This document shows positions 1 to 10,870 of a DNA stretch of 64,000 nt, in pieces. A model generated the notes under the pieces. That model searched no databases. It saw only the letters and a program-made list of their open reading frames with translations, and was not told the DNA's origin. Numbering within the stretch: position 1 is the stretch's first letter; each line of letters opens with the position of its first letter. The DNA lies in NCBI GenBank assembly GCA_029204225.1, contig CM055093.1, forward strand, positions 25,450,117 to 25,514,116, given 5' to 3'. The DNA is from Diphasiastrum complanatum (Eukaryota; Streptophyta; Lycopodiopsida; Lycopodiales; Lycopodiaceae). The translations under genes were made by a program, and so were the position numbers.

Positions 1-531
1 TGTGCTTGTTAAACAATCTATCAGAAACTAGTCATTAGAAAACAAGATCCAGTTTAGCAGCTTGATAGAAAACAAGTAGAGACAATCAGAGCATTGATCA
101 AAAACTATAATCCAACTCCACACATGTGGAAATGAGGCTGTAGTATGGCCTGTAGGCAGTGTTTAGGATGTTCCAAAGCTGGGTTTCATTGGAATCAAAA
201 GTAATCACCATACAATGAGAGGAAACTCGACTTTCTCCTCGAGGCTCCAAAAAGTTTCTATCTTCTCACTATGGAGAATGACAATTGCCATATTCCATTG
301 TTTGTAGAGTAAGGACATTTACTCTCACATGCCCTTGTCAAAACAAGGCAAGGTTGGTGATACTAAAATCTACCATCATTGATAGCAGATGATGTAAAAT
401 ATAGCTTGAGATGCAGGTATGGTTGAGGTACTATGTCCTGAGTACCTCTCTGAACAAGAGATTCAGAACCAAATCTCTATCTTGATTTTTGAATCCTAGA
501 TTTATTGTGTATTCGCACATTGGAAATCTTA
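1..531. repeat. Left part of large duplicated segment A; three copies in window
   Basis: This stretch recurs in the same orientation from about 28773. Its first ~330 bases also recur inverted at 37321-37620. It lies downstream (in element orientation) of the minus-strand Gypsy gag, so it may be non-coding retroelement DNA or a captured fragment. One reading frame is open for about 63 codons only in the copy at 28894-29085; here it is broken by TAG and small indels. No domain is recognised. Confidence 0.75.
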
Positions 532-769
532 TCAGCATGTGGAAAGACAAATAGATTTCAAGTTGTATAAGGGGAGAAAAATTGTCAATTCTCTGTGGAG
601 GTTGCTAGTGGTTGGACATTGTAGCAGATGATGGAATATCGGTTTCGCTTTCTTTCGACAAGGACTCATTTCATATTGTCTTTTTGCATTATGGAGCTGG
701 TGTATTGTGCAGTATTGTAGAAGTTTACAAGAAACTTCTCGATTGAGCAGCAAGGTTAACTGTTGGTTG

Positions 770-2024
770 TTATGGTGCCCGTGTGGTTGTCGTGAGGATC
801 CTATTGTGATTCATAACTGACGTGACGGGTAGGTAGGATCTTAGTTGGTTGTTTCGGATAGTCTTTGGAATTGTGTTTTCTGACATAGTCGGGACACTCA
901 GCATGGTACTTGGTCTTGACTGGACAATCAACCATGAAGTGGCTAGTTTTTCCATAGATGAAACATCCATTTGTTCAATGGCCCTTGTATAACGGCATAG
1001 CCATCTTGTATGACTAATGGTTCTAGAATTTCATATGGATATTCGAGATAAGTCAAAGAATGTACCGTATGTGTGTGGATAGGTTGATATGAAGGACAAG
1101 CATCAGCAAGATGCATAGCCCTGAAGTGTGGGCACCATATTGGTTTTCATCTATAAGGTACCTGTGAAGTGTTTGGATGACCAGGCATATTGCTTTGGAT
1201 AGACTTCAAGGTAGTTTGAAACTCATTGGTGAGTTTCTCCATTTGTAGTTGGTGTTTCTTATCAAGCAACTCCAACTGGGATTTCCAAAGTTGATCTCGG
1301 GTGTCCTCGATCGCCTTTGACTCATAAACAAGAGCACGTGGTGTTCTCCTTTCTCTGGATTCATCAACATCTGATCCCTCGTCTTCTTCTTTGATGGCAT
1401 CAGACATAGCTAACCTTAGACTCATATATTCATCACTAGATTTAAGCTCGAGTCTAATCCACTTGGAAGGCCGACTAAGAACCATATGCTGAGCATTTGT
1501 TCAAAGGGCTGTTCTTGTACTTGACTTTTGAGGCATTTGAAACGCTCGATATAGTCTCATACACGTTCATCTTTCGCCATCTTGATCTTACTCAATTTGA
1601 CAAAAGGGCTCTCTATTAAGCGAAAGGGCTTAAAGCGTGTGATAAAGGACTCTTTTAGAATTGACCAGTCTATCTTATCTTCATGATCAAGGTTGAAAAA
1701 CCAATCGCGTGTTGTAGCGATCATGGTCATCGAAAATAGTTGGACCATAGCAGCGGGAGATGTTTTGCCATACACATCACATGTATTCTCAAAGATTTGC
1801 AAAAACTGTTGAGGGGCCAAACTACTGTCAACCTTTGGTAGATCTAGCTTGGGTGTACATTTCTCAAGATGAGCACTGTGGGTAGCAGAAGCACCATTAA
1901 TGTTGGTTCTGTCCTGTGAGGGTTCAGCAGCATAAAAATGGGGTCGTGCGCGTGAGGACTCAGCTCTATCAGGTTCTTGTTCCTCGAATGGGTTTGTGCA
2001 TGGCTCTTGGAGTTGGGACCGCAT
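770..2024 (-). pseudogene. Ty3/Gypsy gag polyprotein, copy 1 (broken)
   Basis: Retrotransposon capsid and nucleocapsid protein. From 2024 down to 1147 one frame reads through an acidic N-terminus, then a Retrotrans_gag domain with the hallmark RDWFFNLDHE followed by a TRFKPFR motif, then a charged stretch (KEEDEGSD) and a Gln/Lys-rich helical region. The frame is cut by one TGA at about 1554, where a CGA codon is likely ancestral. After a second TGA near 1143 come degenerate zinc knuckles: one with a Phe at the second Cys position (near 1115), and CFIYGKTSHFMVDC near 950, with Tyr in place of the second Cys and needing a frameshift. The same lesions occur in the copy at 29555-30797, so they predate the duplication. 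No protease or RT follows. The element is defective. Confidence 0.85.
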
Positions 2025-2342
2025 TCGGTAGAATGTATGATGTTAGATTTGTTCAATTGTAGGGGAGCTTACCTCGTATGGATAATCTCCTGGGATTTTA
2101 GGATATTTTTGTTGGTCCATTGGGTACTGGTGTGTTTATTTTGTGTTGTGTATGTGTTTCTGCTGTTTTTGGATTTTTGTTTTTTTGTGGGTTTTTTTTT
2201 TTTTTTTGGTGTGGTTTAATTTTTGGTGTTTTTGGTGTTTTTTGGATTTGTTAAGGGTTTGTAAGGAAGGCAATTGGAGACTTAATATGAAAAGGGCTTC
2301 CTAATGGTATGGGTTTTATTTTTTTGGAAATTTTTGTGGTGT
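2025..2342 (-). other. Gypsy 5' leader-like sequence, T-rich on the plus strand
   Basis: Non-coding DNA upstream of the minus-strand gag start. The plus strand has long T and GT-rich runs (2170-2260), so the element strand is A-rich. It is shared with 30798-31130. A primer-binding site was not found. The plus-strand ORF here is low-complexity and is not called a gene. Confidence 0.45.
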
Positions 2343-2520
2343 CAGATGCAAAAATGTGGAGGCCAATGGAATGCAATGTTGGATTCAAGTTGTTGGATGT
2401 AGCTTTGGAATGCAACGTCAGATGCAAAAATGTGGGATGCAAATGGAATGCAATGTCAGATTCAAGTTGTTGGATGTAGCGTTAGAATGCAACGTCAGAT
2501 GCAACATTGGGTTTAAGATC
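2343..2520. repeat. 76-77 bp tandem repeat, about 2.3 copies
   Basis: A unit beginning CAGATGCAAAAATGTGG starts at 2343 and again at 2419, and a third partial unit starts at 2496. It opens the long minisatellite block. In the other copy of this segment the homologous sequence ends inside this repeat at about 31175, where it joins sequence equivalent to 6437. Confidence 0.8.
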
Positions 2521-2779
2521 ATCAGATGCAAGATTATTTATGTAGCATCTTTATTATAGTGTAGGTGTGGTCTATTGCGGTGGTAATGGAGTGCGGGTGC
2601 AGTGGCAATGTGATGCTATGGCATTGGGATGCAGTGCAAGGGCGGAATGCAGTGCAAGGACGGTCGGATGCATCGCAAGGTCGGGATGCTGTGCAAGGGC
2701 AGTCGAAAAGCGGTGTTAGGGCGGTCGAAATGCGCTAGCTACGTTTCAAGGGCGGAATGTGGTCTGTTTGTGGTGGGTG

Positions 2780-3830
2780 CAGTCGTAATGTGGGGCGAGT
2801 GTGGTTGTAATGTGATGTTTGCGGTTGAATGCATCCTGAGTGCAGTCGTAAGGTGGTGCGAGTGCGGTCGTGATGTTTGCTATTGAATGCGGCCTGAGTG
2901 TAGTCATAAGGTGGTGCGAGTGCGGTCGTGATGTTTACGGTTGAATGCAGCCTGAGTGCATTCATAAGGTGGTGTGAGTGCGGTCATGATGTTTGTGGTT
3001 GAATGCGGCCTGAGTGCAGTTGTAAGGCTGTGCGAGTGTGGTTGTGTTGTTTGTCGTTGATTGTGGCCTGAGTGCAGTCGTAAGGCTGTGCGAGTGGTTG
3101 TGATATTTGCAATTGAATGTGGCCTGAGTGCAGTTGTAAGGTGGTGCGAGAGTGGTCATGATGTTTGCGGTTGAATGTAGCTTGAGTGCAGTCATAAGGT
3201 TGTGCGAGTGTGGTCATGATGTTTGCAGTTGAATGCAGCCTAAGTGCAGTCATAAGGCTATGCGAGTGTTGTCGTGATGTTTGCGGTTGAATGCAACCTG
3301 AGTGAAGTCGTAAGGCTGTACGAGTATGGTCGAGATGTTTGTGGTCGAATGCGGCCTGAGTGCAGTCATAAGGCTGTGCGAGTGCGGCCGTGATGTTTGT
3401 GGTTGAATGTGGCCTGAGTGCAGTCATAAGGCTATGCTAGTGCAGTCATAAGGTGGTGCGAGTGTGGTCGTGATGTTTGCGGTTGAATGCAGCTTGAGTG
3501 TAGTTGTAAGGATGTGCAAGTGTTGTCATGATGTTTGCGATTGAATGCGGCCTGAGTGCAATCGTAAGGCTGTGCGAGTGTGGTCATGATGTTTGCGGTT
3601 GAATGCGGCCTGAGTGCAGTCGTAAGGCTGTGCAAGTACAGTCGTGATGTTTGTGATTGAATGGGGCTTGAGTGCAGTCGTAAGGCTGTGTGAGTGCGGT
3701 CATGATGTTTGTGGTTGAATGTGGCCTGAGTGCAGTCGTAAGGCTACGCGAGTGCAGTCTGTTATGGTGTGATGCGGTGGGAGTGCAGTTGTAAGGTGGT
3801 GCGAGTGTGGTCATGATGTTTGCCACCTGT
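2780..3830. repeat. 58-bp GC-rich minisatellite, about 16-17 units
   Basis: Imperfect units carry CTGAGTGCAGTCGTAAGG, a TGTGCGAGTG core and GATGTTTGCGGTTGAATG. Starts recur every ~58 bases (about 2836, 2892, 2951, 3009 and onward). Since 58 is not a multiple of three, the several minus-strand ORFs here are frame-rotated readings of one repeat and are not genes. The block is richer in G and CpG than its surroundings. Confidence 0.9.
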
Positions 3831-4300
3831 TGCGATTCAAGGCAGATGCAGTGAGAAGGTGGTCTGTGTGTGGATGAATGCGGTTTATATGTGACTGCAG
3901 ATGAATGTGGTTTGTTTCCGACTACGGATGAATGTGGTCTGTTTGTGATTCAAGGGTAGATGTGGCCTATTAGCTGTGGAATGCGATAGTTGGAGGCTCG
4001 TTGCAGTTGCTATGATTTATGGTGGTGTAGTTGGCGGTTTGTGTGGATCATCAAATATGACTCCGAACAACGTCTGATATAGATCGTCGATTCAAGCTAT
4101 TAGATGTACCATCGATTCAAAAAATATAAATGGGATGCAGATGGGTGTCGGATGAAAACAAGTGTAGAGGCATCAGAGGCAAACAGAGTCAGAGGGCATT
4201 AGATGCAAATGGAGATAGAGGGAGTCGGATGCAAACAAAGTCAGAGGGTATTAGATGCAAATAGAGATAGAGGGAGTCGGATGCAAGCAAAATGCGGTGT
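3831..4300. repeat. Degenerate minisatellite plus a 52-bp tandem duplication
   Basis: 3831-4090 holds scattered pieces related to the neighbouring GC-rich repeats (GATGAATGTGGT-like motifs). At 4187 and 4239 a 52-bp unit starting AGTCAGAGGG and containing GGAGATAGAGGGAGTCGG is repeated twice. No coding signal is seen. Confidence 0.7.
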
Positions 4301-4384
4301 CACTTGGGGGACATGGTAGTTCGGTCGAAATGGCAATCAGGGATATCGCTTGAAAGTTTTGTGATCTGGCCTAGATTTGGTCCG

Positions 4385-4735
4385 ATTGAGATGGTGGGGG
4401 ACCCCTTCGGTTGAGATTTGATAGAATCTCTTTGGTTGAGATTTGATACATTCTCTTTGGTAGAGATTTCAACAGTGGGCTCCAGTTAAGAGGTTGACAG
4501 TGGCCGTCGGTTGAGATTTGACACTGGCTGTCAAGGCTCCGGTTAAGAGGTTGACAGTGGCCATCGGTTGAGATTTGACACTGGCTGTTGGTTGAGATTT
4601 AACACTGGCCATCGGTTGAGATTTGACACTGGCCGTCGGTTGAGATTTGACACTGGCTGTCAGTTGAGATTTAGCTCTAGCTGTCGGTTGAGATTTAACA
4701 CTGGCCATCGGTTGAGATTTGAAGGGAATGGAGCA
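4385..4735. repeat. 24-bp tandem repeat (first block)
   Basis: The unit is built on GGTTGAGATTTGACACTGGC, with starts at 4509, 4566, 4590, 4614, 4638, 4662, 4686 and 4710. The period of 24 keeps the frame on the minus strand, giving an octapeptide repeat (ASVKSQPT type). A run of looser units precedes it from 4385. Confidence 0.9.
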
Positions 4736-4811
4736 TGAAGGGCAGCTGAAGCAGTGTGGGGCTTTAGGGGGTGAGCGTGGAGGTCTATCTGGGAGGAATA
4801 CGGGGTAACAG

Positions 4812-4967
4812 TTGGGATGGAATGCAGTCGCAACGGGTGTATGGGCTTGGTTGGGATGGAATGCAGTCGCAATGGGTGTATGTGGTCGGTTGGGATGGAA
4901 TGCGGTCGCAACGGGTGAATGTGGATGGTTGCGATGGAATGCGGTCGCGACAGATGGAGGTGGAAGG
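4812..4967. repeat. 39-bp tandem repeat, four units
   Basis: Units starting TTGGGATGGAATGC begin at 4812, 4851 and 4890, and a fourth variant begins at 4929. The period is 39, also divisible by three, so the minus-strand frame continues from the 24-bp block and reads a 13-residue repeat containing VATAFHPN. Confidence 0.9.
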
Positions 4968-5085
4968 TGATCCATTTGCGATGGAATGAGGTCTTATGCG
5001 ATTCAATGACAGATGGAGGTGGAAGGTGATCCATTTGTGCTGGAATGCGACTGTTGCGGTTCAATGGTGGATAGAGGTGGAAGGT
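4945..5085. repeat. ~60-bp tandem duplication
   Basis: ACAGATGGAGGTGGAAGGTG followed by ATCCATTTG appears twice about 60 bases apart, and a third, weaker copy follows. It joins the 39-bp block to the second 24-bp block. Confidence 0.65.
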
Positions 5086-5119
5086 GGTATGGTTGCAATG
5101 GTGAGGAACCCCATCAGTT

Positions 5120-5330
5120 GAGACGTGATAGAATCTCTTTGGTTGAGATTTGAACGAGCGCTCCGGTTGAGAATTGAGCAATGGGCTCTGGTTGAGATTT
5201 AACAGAGTGCATTGGTTGAGATTTGACAGAGTGTGTCAGTTGAGATTTAATAGATCACTCCGGTTGAGATTTGATACAGGTGCTTCGGTTGAGATTCACT
5301 GAAGGGCTTCAGTTGAGAATGGAAGTGTGA
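5120..5330. repeat. 24-bp tandem repeat (second block)
   Basis: GGTTGAGATTTGA-type units recur every 24-25 bases from about 5142 to 5320, more diverged than in the block at 4509-4735. This is the end of the ~3 kb compound minisatellite. Confidence 0.85.
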
Positions 5331-6200
5331 GGGGACGGGAGGAGCATGAGCTTGTGTTGAAGGAAATCTAGCTCTGTTAGTGCATTTGCTAACAATGAGG
5401 TAGCCAACAAATTTGTGAGTGTATCAGTCAGTGGATATGGGCAATGATGTAGCCATATATGTGGCTATGTCTAGTTTGTAGAAACCCATATGTGGCGAGA
5501 GATTGGGAGTTTGTTTGCATGGATCTGAGCGTTGACAATGTTGCAGTTCTTCGGGATGTAGAATGCATTGGAGTTCAAGTGGCAATAGTGTCAAATGTTG
5601 ACAGATCCCCTACTCTAGAGGATCTGTTGGTTATTTCTTTGTTTTTTCTTCAGAACTATTTCTTGTCTATTACCAGACTCGTTTGGGCATTACTTGGCTA
5701 TTTTCTTATTTGTTACAATGCCCAGGCCAAGCAGAAACTGACTGAATATCTTTGTAGTATTATGTCCTGCATGTCAGAGTACAACTCAAGGTCGTTCTCT
5801 CTTGAAAACACTCACATTCAAACAGAGATGCAAGCCATGAGCATTCATTTACAAATCAGCATGTAGCCCAAATGAACATTCAATTGATTCTACAGCTACC
5901 TACTCTAAAAACGAACTGAATCAGATCCTACACTTTACTAAAACTGAGCTACACTTGCATTAATCCACAAAGCTAAAACAAGAACTAATCTACAACATTT
6001 AAGAAGTCCAAAAATCAAGAAACCAATCAATGTTTTGATTCTTGAACATCCCAAGAACATCAAAAACTAGAATGTTGGAGGATATGTAAGATTTATACCA
6101 CATTTCTAGCCTATTTAGTTTACTTGAATGTTGGTTCCTACATTAATCCACAAACAAGAAAAAAAAACTAAATTACTCTAGGAAAGCAACAAATCTAGAT
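5331..6200. repeat. Dispersed repeat, second copy at 25742-26340
   Basis: About 560 bases from 5595 match 25748-26310 closely, including a short palindrome-like CTCTAGAGGATCTGTTGG start. The plus-strand ORF at 5459-5866 crosses the boundary of the shared part and has no recognisable domain. The shared part may be an LTR or other retroelement end. 5331-5594 holds no recognised feature. Confidence 0.6.
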
Positions 6201-6269
6201 GCTTTTGTTGCATGTGAATGATTTTGTGAATGAATTTTGGATTTATTATTTCAAGTTTAGTTTTATTTC

Positions 6270-7640
6270 ATTTAAGTTTTTTCAAGACTTGTTTTATGTA
6301 AAAGTAAAGTTAGTAAGTTCAAGATCCTAAAGATTGTAAGTAACCCTCCCTTGAGATTCACAAGTAGTGATTTGACTGAAAGGGAAACATCCAAACACTC
6401 TGATATGGTTGAGTAATGGCTTCGATCTTGTCCACACCTGATAAAGTGTCTTGCCATTCAGGGCCTATGAAATGGATCGATTTTGAAGGTAGGCTGTTGT
6501 AGTAACAGCTTCTGCCCAAAACTTCTTTGGAAGAGATGCATATCACGGTTGCCTTGTAGAAGTCTTCGAGTTTGTTGGAGATAAATACTCCCTCTACATC
6601 TGAGTGTAAAAGCTTTGATTCTTCTCTGGGTCGATTTTTCTGATGATGCCTTGAACTGCATGAAGAACTTGAGAGTATTGGATTTGTTCTTCAAGAAATA
6701 TGTTACAGTCCTTTGAGCGAAGTCATCAATAATAGTCAACAAATAGACAGCTCCTCTTGTGGAACTAGTCTACATAGGACCACAAATGTCCATGTGTACA
6801 AGATCTAGCAAATTTTAAAAAATACATTCTGGATCTGAAATGATTGAACTTCTAACATGCTTGCTGGAAATACAGCTTTTACATGGAGTATTGGATTTGC
6901 TAATGAAGGGTAAATTTTGTACTAAGTTTTGTTTTAACATTTGCTGATTACAACTAGAATTTAAATGGCCTAATCTATGACATATCATTTGTATCAGAAG
7001 TAGTAGTAAAGAGAGCTTGACTACTTGTAGAATAGGAGTGACTAAGTTTGTGCAAATTGCCACATCTTCTACTAAAAGCAAATTTTTTTTGAATTTGTCA
7101 AGAATAGTGCAGCCTTGTCTATCAAATTCAACCCTCTGACCTGAATCTGTAATTTTGCTTACTAACAGCAAGTTTTTGGTCAAATTTGGAATGTGAAGAA
7201 CATTGGACAAAAACATTACATCACCTTTCTGGAATTTGATTCTAACTGTTCCTTCATCCGCAATGGAATGAGTGAGTTGTCTCCAAGTTGCACAACTCTA
7301 GAATGGGTTTATGACTTGTAGTCATGGAACCAGTCTTGATCGTGAGTCATGTGTTGTGTTGCACCTGAGTCCAAATACCAAGAATCGATATCATGTTGTT
7401 CTATGACTTTGGTCAAAAAATGTAGCTTCATCTTTCTCTTCATGCTAGATCGAGTAACTGGTTGAAGCAGCATTTGCTTGTTGTTGGGACTGCATCTTCT
7501 TTTCATTGTTGTACTTGAGTATTCTGCAATTCTTGATGAGATGGCCAATCCTCTTACAATATTCGTAGAACAGGTTCTGCTTTGGCTGGAATGATGAAGA
7601 AGAATTCAAATTTCACTCGAGCCAGTATTTGACCCTGAGT
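6270..7640 (-). pseudogene. Ty1/Copia gag end-protease-integrase remnant, copy 1
   Basis: Minus-strand pieces in retroelement order. (1) A zinc knuckle near 7570-7610, read as YEYCKRIGHLIKNC, whose first Cys is now Tyr. (2) Retropepsin with intact WYLDSGATQHMTHDQ at about 7350-7395. (3) The GAG_pre-integrase region with LTKNLLLVSKI (7150-7200), ending in the integrase His/Cys region near 6870-6960. (4) Integrase core from 6742, starting near LTIIDDFAQRT. (5) Integrase C-terminus at 6370-6460 with the LNGKTLYQVWTR and HIRVFGCF motifs. The frames are broken by several shifts and stops, and about 87 bases of integrase seen in the copy at 31280-31380 are missing here. RT and RNase H are absent. 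It cannot be autonomous. Confidence 0.85.
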
Positions 7641-7656
7641 TAAAATTCGACCTAGA

Positions 7657-8290
7657 CTACAAGGATGTTTCACTTAATCTCAAGAGAAGTTTACGAATTG
7701 CCTCAAAACATGTAAAAACATGATTTTTCACACTATGAGTAACAGACTCATTCTTGCTCTTACTAGATCCAAGAGCATACATTTGATGAGACAACCACTT
7801 GCTTTCAAAATGATTTGGAAACATATCTAAGCCATCAATGACAAGAAATATTTCCATATAATAGGCATCATACAAAACTAGTATTGTCTGACTTGAACTT
7901 TGAGATGTAGAAATCTCAATAAACCAAGATGGTATATCAAATAATGGAAGAGAAGCATAAGTGAGAATGTTGGAGTAGATACCACCTGAAACTTGCCCCT
8001 CTTTGCCATGAAAAGTGAGCCACCTAGACTCGGCCTCGACTCTTGAATATCTCCATAAAACCATGTGTTGAAAAGCCTCCTCCTCAAGCCTTGGCAAATC
8101 TCCACCATACACTTGGATTTTTGGTAGATTTGAAAATCCTACCATCATCCTCTAGATTGAGATTAGATCCTCCTTATTCCTTACTTTCAAATGAATGTTG
8201 ACAAAGCATATGGCTCTAAAGATCCCCAACGTATCAACTATTGCAATCTTCATATCAAGCACCTTTGATAGGAGATACCTCCAATTGAAG
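7657..8290 (-). other. Unrecognised ORF between Copia protease and gag remnants, copy 1
   Basis: A 163-codon open frame (8148-7657) is preceded in the same frame, across one TAG, by about 45 more sense codons. It is rich in aromatic and hydrophobic residues; visible landmarks are LWRYSRVEAESRWLTFHGKE and WLSHQMYALGSSKSKN. It fits none of gag, protease, integrase or RT as I know them. It sits where a Copia element should run straight from gag to protease, so it is a captured fragment, an extra ORF, or part of another element. The copy at 32496-33000 has a 2-bp frameshift and several amino-acid changes, which argues against purifying selection. Function is unknown. Confidence 0.4.
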
Positions 8291-8305
8291 TCTTTAGCTA
8301 ATAAG

Positions 8306-9079
8306 TCACATGAAATAATAAATCTCCATGTGTTTTTGCCAAAGCACCATGTTCATGAGCCTCACCATCTTGGAACATAGGTTGAGGTAGATTACTTGCC
8401 TTCTCCTCCTTGAGATGATCCAAGCTCCTCTTGGCCACACGTCCACAAGGATTAACATCAATCTTGAAATATTACCACATCTAGTCTCACTTGCTACCAC
8501 ATCACCATCCCTCTTAAACTCTTTCTTCTTGAAACAATTAGAAGCAAAATACCCATTCTTACCACAAAAGTAGCACTTCTTGTTGGATTTGCAACTTTTT
8601 TGTGATGACTCCTCATCACTCTCCTCCTTTGATTTGTCCTTCTTGAAATGTTGATGTTGCTCTTCGACCCTTCCTCTTGGCTTGTCCTTCTTGAAGTAAG
8701 CTTTCACCTCTCCATCATCCTTCAATGTGTTCTTTTCATAGAGGGATTCCAATGTGTCCCAAGCCTCCTTGGATGAGGTGCATGAGCCAATCTCCCACAA
8801 CACTTCATTGGAAACATTCATCTTTATGATATGTAGGGACATCCTAGCCCTTTTCTTGTACTTTTGGACCTCTTGGAGCTCTTGAGACTCCTCCTCAAGT
8901 CCTAGCACAATCTCCATCACATCTTGGGGCACCAAAATGGAGTCCATCCTCACCTTCCAAATGTCATAATTGGAGGTGTTCAATCTCTCACTTGACATTA
9001 ATAGGAAGGAACCTATGGAAGCCATGAAAAGTGCAAATGATGTCTTGTAATGGATCAGAAGGTGTTGCTTCTCTCTCAA
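8306..9079 (-). pseudogene. Ty1/Copia gag, copy 1 (open but altered)
   Basis: Copia capsid/nucleocapsid protein of about 257 codons. The N-terminal part has LNTSNYDIWKVRMDSILVPQ, typical of the DUF4219/UBN2 gag domain. KEAWDTLESLYEK follows, then a short Lys-rich linker and a zinc knuckle CYFCGKNGYFASNC near 8560, where the usual His is Tyr (a single C-to-T change). The middle is shorter than normal: residues after YEKNTLK jump to the Lys-rich linker, so an internal deletion is likely. The start is the first in-frame Met after the leader, and a downstream Met (MASIGSFL) is equally possible. The leader, PBS and LTR lie to its right, so the order LTR-PBS-gag is conserved. Confidence 0.8.
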
Positions 9080-9638
9080 TAATGGATCATTAAAAGGTGC
9101 ACCACTAACTCCAATATGAGACTTGGTGTGAGACCCATCTCACTAGCTCTACCAATCTCTCTCAGACTAGATCAAACTCTCATCCCAAGATGGAGCATGG
9201 ACAAAGTTTGGGTCAACTTGACTCAAGCACTCAAAAGCACTCAAAAACATTCACAAATGACTCAAATACAATTGTATTGCATGAAACTATGTGGCTATGA
9301 CCTCAAAAAATTGTCTAGATCTCAAATAGACAATATTGGCAAGCTTTCCCTTGTGTTTTTGGATCAAAAAGCAAGAAGTGAGCTTAAATTGATGTGTCTA
9401 CATAGGTTAGGTGCCCTACCTACATCACTTAGAGGCACATCCAATTGACTTGAAATCAATTGCACTAGAAACTACATTTACCAGTTGCTTTCCAACAAGC
9501 AATCAAGCACTTGATTCGGATCTACCTTGGAGAAACACCAACCATTCAAATTTTGGTAGATGCAAGTACACTCCAAAGTTCTTGATTTCAAGGCAAATTT
9601 TCACATCCAATTGACATATGCATGTATATCTTAGGCTA
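9080..9638 (-). other. Copia 5' leader (copy 1)
   Basis: Untranslated stretch between PBS and gag of the minus-strand Copia element, shared with 34921-35354 except for a ~50-base deletion there. Plus-strand ORFs in it are low in complexity and not conserved. No other feature is seen. Confidence 0.5.
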
Positions 9639-9650
9639 GCTCTGATATCA
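9639..9650 (-). other. tRNA-Met primer-binding site, one mismatch
   Basis: The minus strand reads TGATATCAGAGC, against TGGTATCAGAGC for the complement of plant initiator tRNA-Met. The copy at 35355-35366 is perfect. It directly abuts the LTR. Confidence 0.8.
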
Positions 9651-10120
9651 TGTTGAAATTCACACATGTGGGAGTGCCACAAAGTGTGTTATTGATCTCC
9701 TGAGACTTTGTGATTGCACATAGATCACACATAGATTGAAAATCAAGATCTATTGCATAAATCTATGGCAAGAGCACTTTCTACCATGCATAAATCATCA
9801 AGACAAGTACATTCACAAGTGTGGATACTTGTACAACTGCCCTTCTCTCAACTAGAGAGAAAATCCATGTGAGAAAACTCGAGTAGAGATGTTTTTAAAA
9901 TAGAGTTTTAAAAAATGAGTCCCAAAGTGATTGTCATGGTTGAGCCATGCGTGGAAGTGCCATGCATGACTGTTATTTAACTACCTTTCACTAGAAGTGT
10001 AATTCTGGAGATTAGCCACGCGTGGCAAATTTCCAGAGAATTCCAAAGTTGGATTAATTTGAATAAGACTTCTTCTGAGATCTTGAATAAGTGTTGACGA
10101 ATAATAAAATGATTATTATG
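9651..10120 (-). repeat. Copia 5' LTR, minus orientation (outer end uncertain)
   Basis: It begins, on the plus strand, TGTTGAAATTCACACATG right next to the PBS. The same terminal sequence, inverted, closes the plus-strand LTR at 24829, so both belong to one Copia family. It contains a CTCTCAACTAGAGAGAAAA palindromic stretch like the CTCTACTCGAGAG in that LTR. I could not fix the outer boundary because the duplicated copy shares the flank too; 10120 is approximate. Confidence 0.55.
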
Positions 10121-10812
10121 TGATCATGATTTTGAACTAAAAATTAAATGATCATGATGTCAAATTATTATGCTCTGACGAAATCGTTATGTTCCAAAAA
10201 TTTGTTGATGAAAAAAAAGCAATGTTATATACATTTGTGTGGTAGCAAAGATGAATGAATAATCGAACACTATGAAAAAGTGTATTATTATCTCTCATAT
10301 TATAATGTGAATATATGATGACTATGTGAATATATAATTTGCATGATTGTGCATGACTATGTGAATATATAATTCGCATGATTGTGCATACTTGATTGTG
10401 ATGAATTGCAATGTCAACATTGTGGACTGAGCAAACAAGCAAAGAAAGAATATTGAAACCAACAAGTATATATCTACAATTTTTTTTTTCTTTGAAAAGG
10501 AAAATTATTTCAACCAGAGTGAAGATATGAAGATATTGCTTTAATATATAGATTTTCAATATAGTAAGGATGTTTCAAAAGAAAATTATTTTTGAAGCGT
10601 ATATAAATGATCAACGTATGTTCACTAATTGTTTTATTTGGTCAATCAATTTTAGCTAGATCTTTAATAAGATATAGATTGCAGTGAAAGCATTTGATTT
10701 AGAATGAATCATAAGTGATTGTCAGATATAACTCAAGATGAACTTGAAAAATACAAGAATGCATTATAAAGATGCAATAATTATGCAAACTATTATTTTA
10801 TCATAAATGGTT

Positions 10813-10815
<3 letters not shown>
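10121..10815. other. AT-rich non-coding DNA
   Basis: Shared with 35880-36635. The minus-strand 135-codon ORF (10559-10152) is AT-biased, and in the copy its frame is broken differently. No domain is seen. Several direct repeats of GACTATGTGAATATATAATT occur at 10319-10373. Confidence 0.5.

Positions 10816-10858
<43 letters not shown>
10816..10858. repeat. (TA)n microsatellite
   Basis: About 21 uninterrupted TA units, continued by a short imperfect run. The paired copy at 36636-36668 is shorter, as expected for slippage. Confidence 0.95.
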
Positions 10859-10864
<6 letters not shown>

Positions 10865-10870
10865 TATAAT

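Noticed and set aside
2735-3826. Five overlapping His/Thr/Gln-rich minus-strand ORFs as genes
   Set aside because: They are the 58-bp repeat read in rotating frames.
4385-5330. CRISPR-like array (24-bp repeats)
   Set aside because: Units are contiguous with no unique spacers, in a plant nuclear context; ordinary minisatellite.
10152-10559. 135-codon minus-strand ORF
   Set aside because: AT-biased and low complexity; the duplicated copy breaks the frame; no domain.
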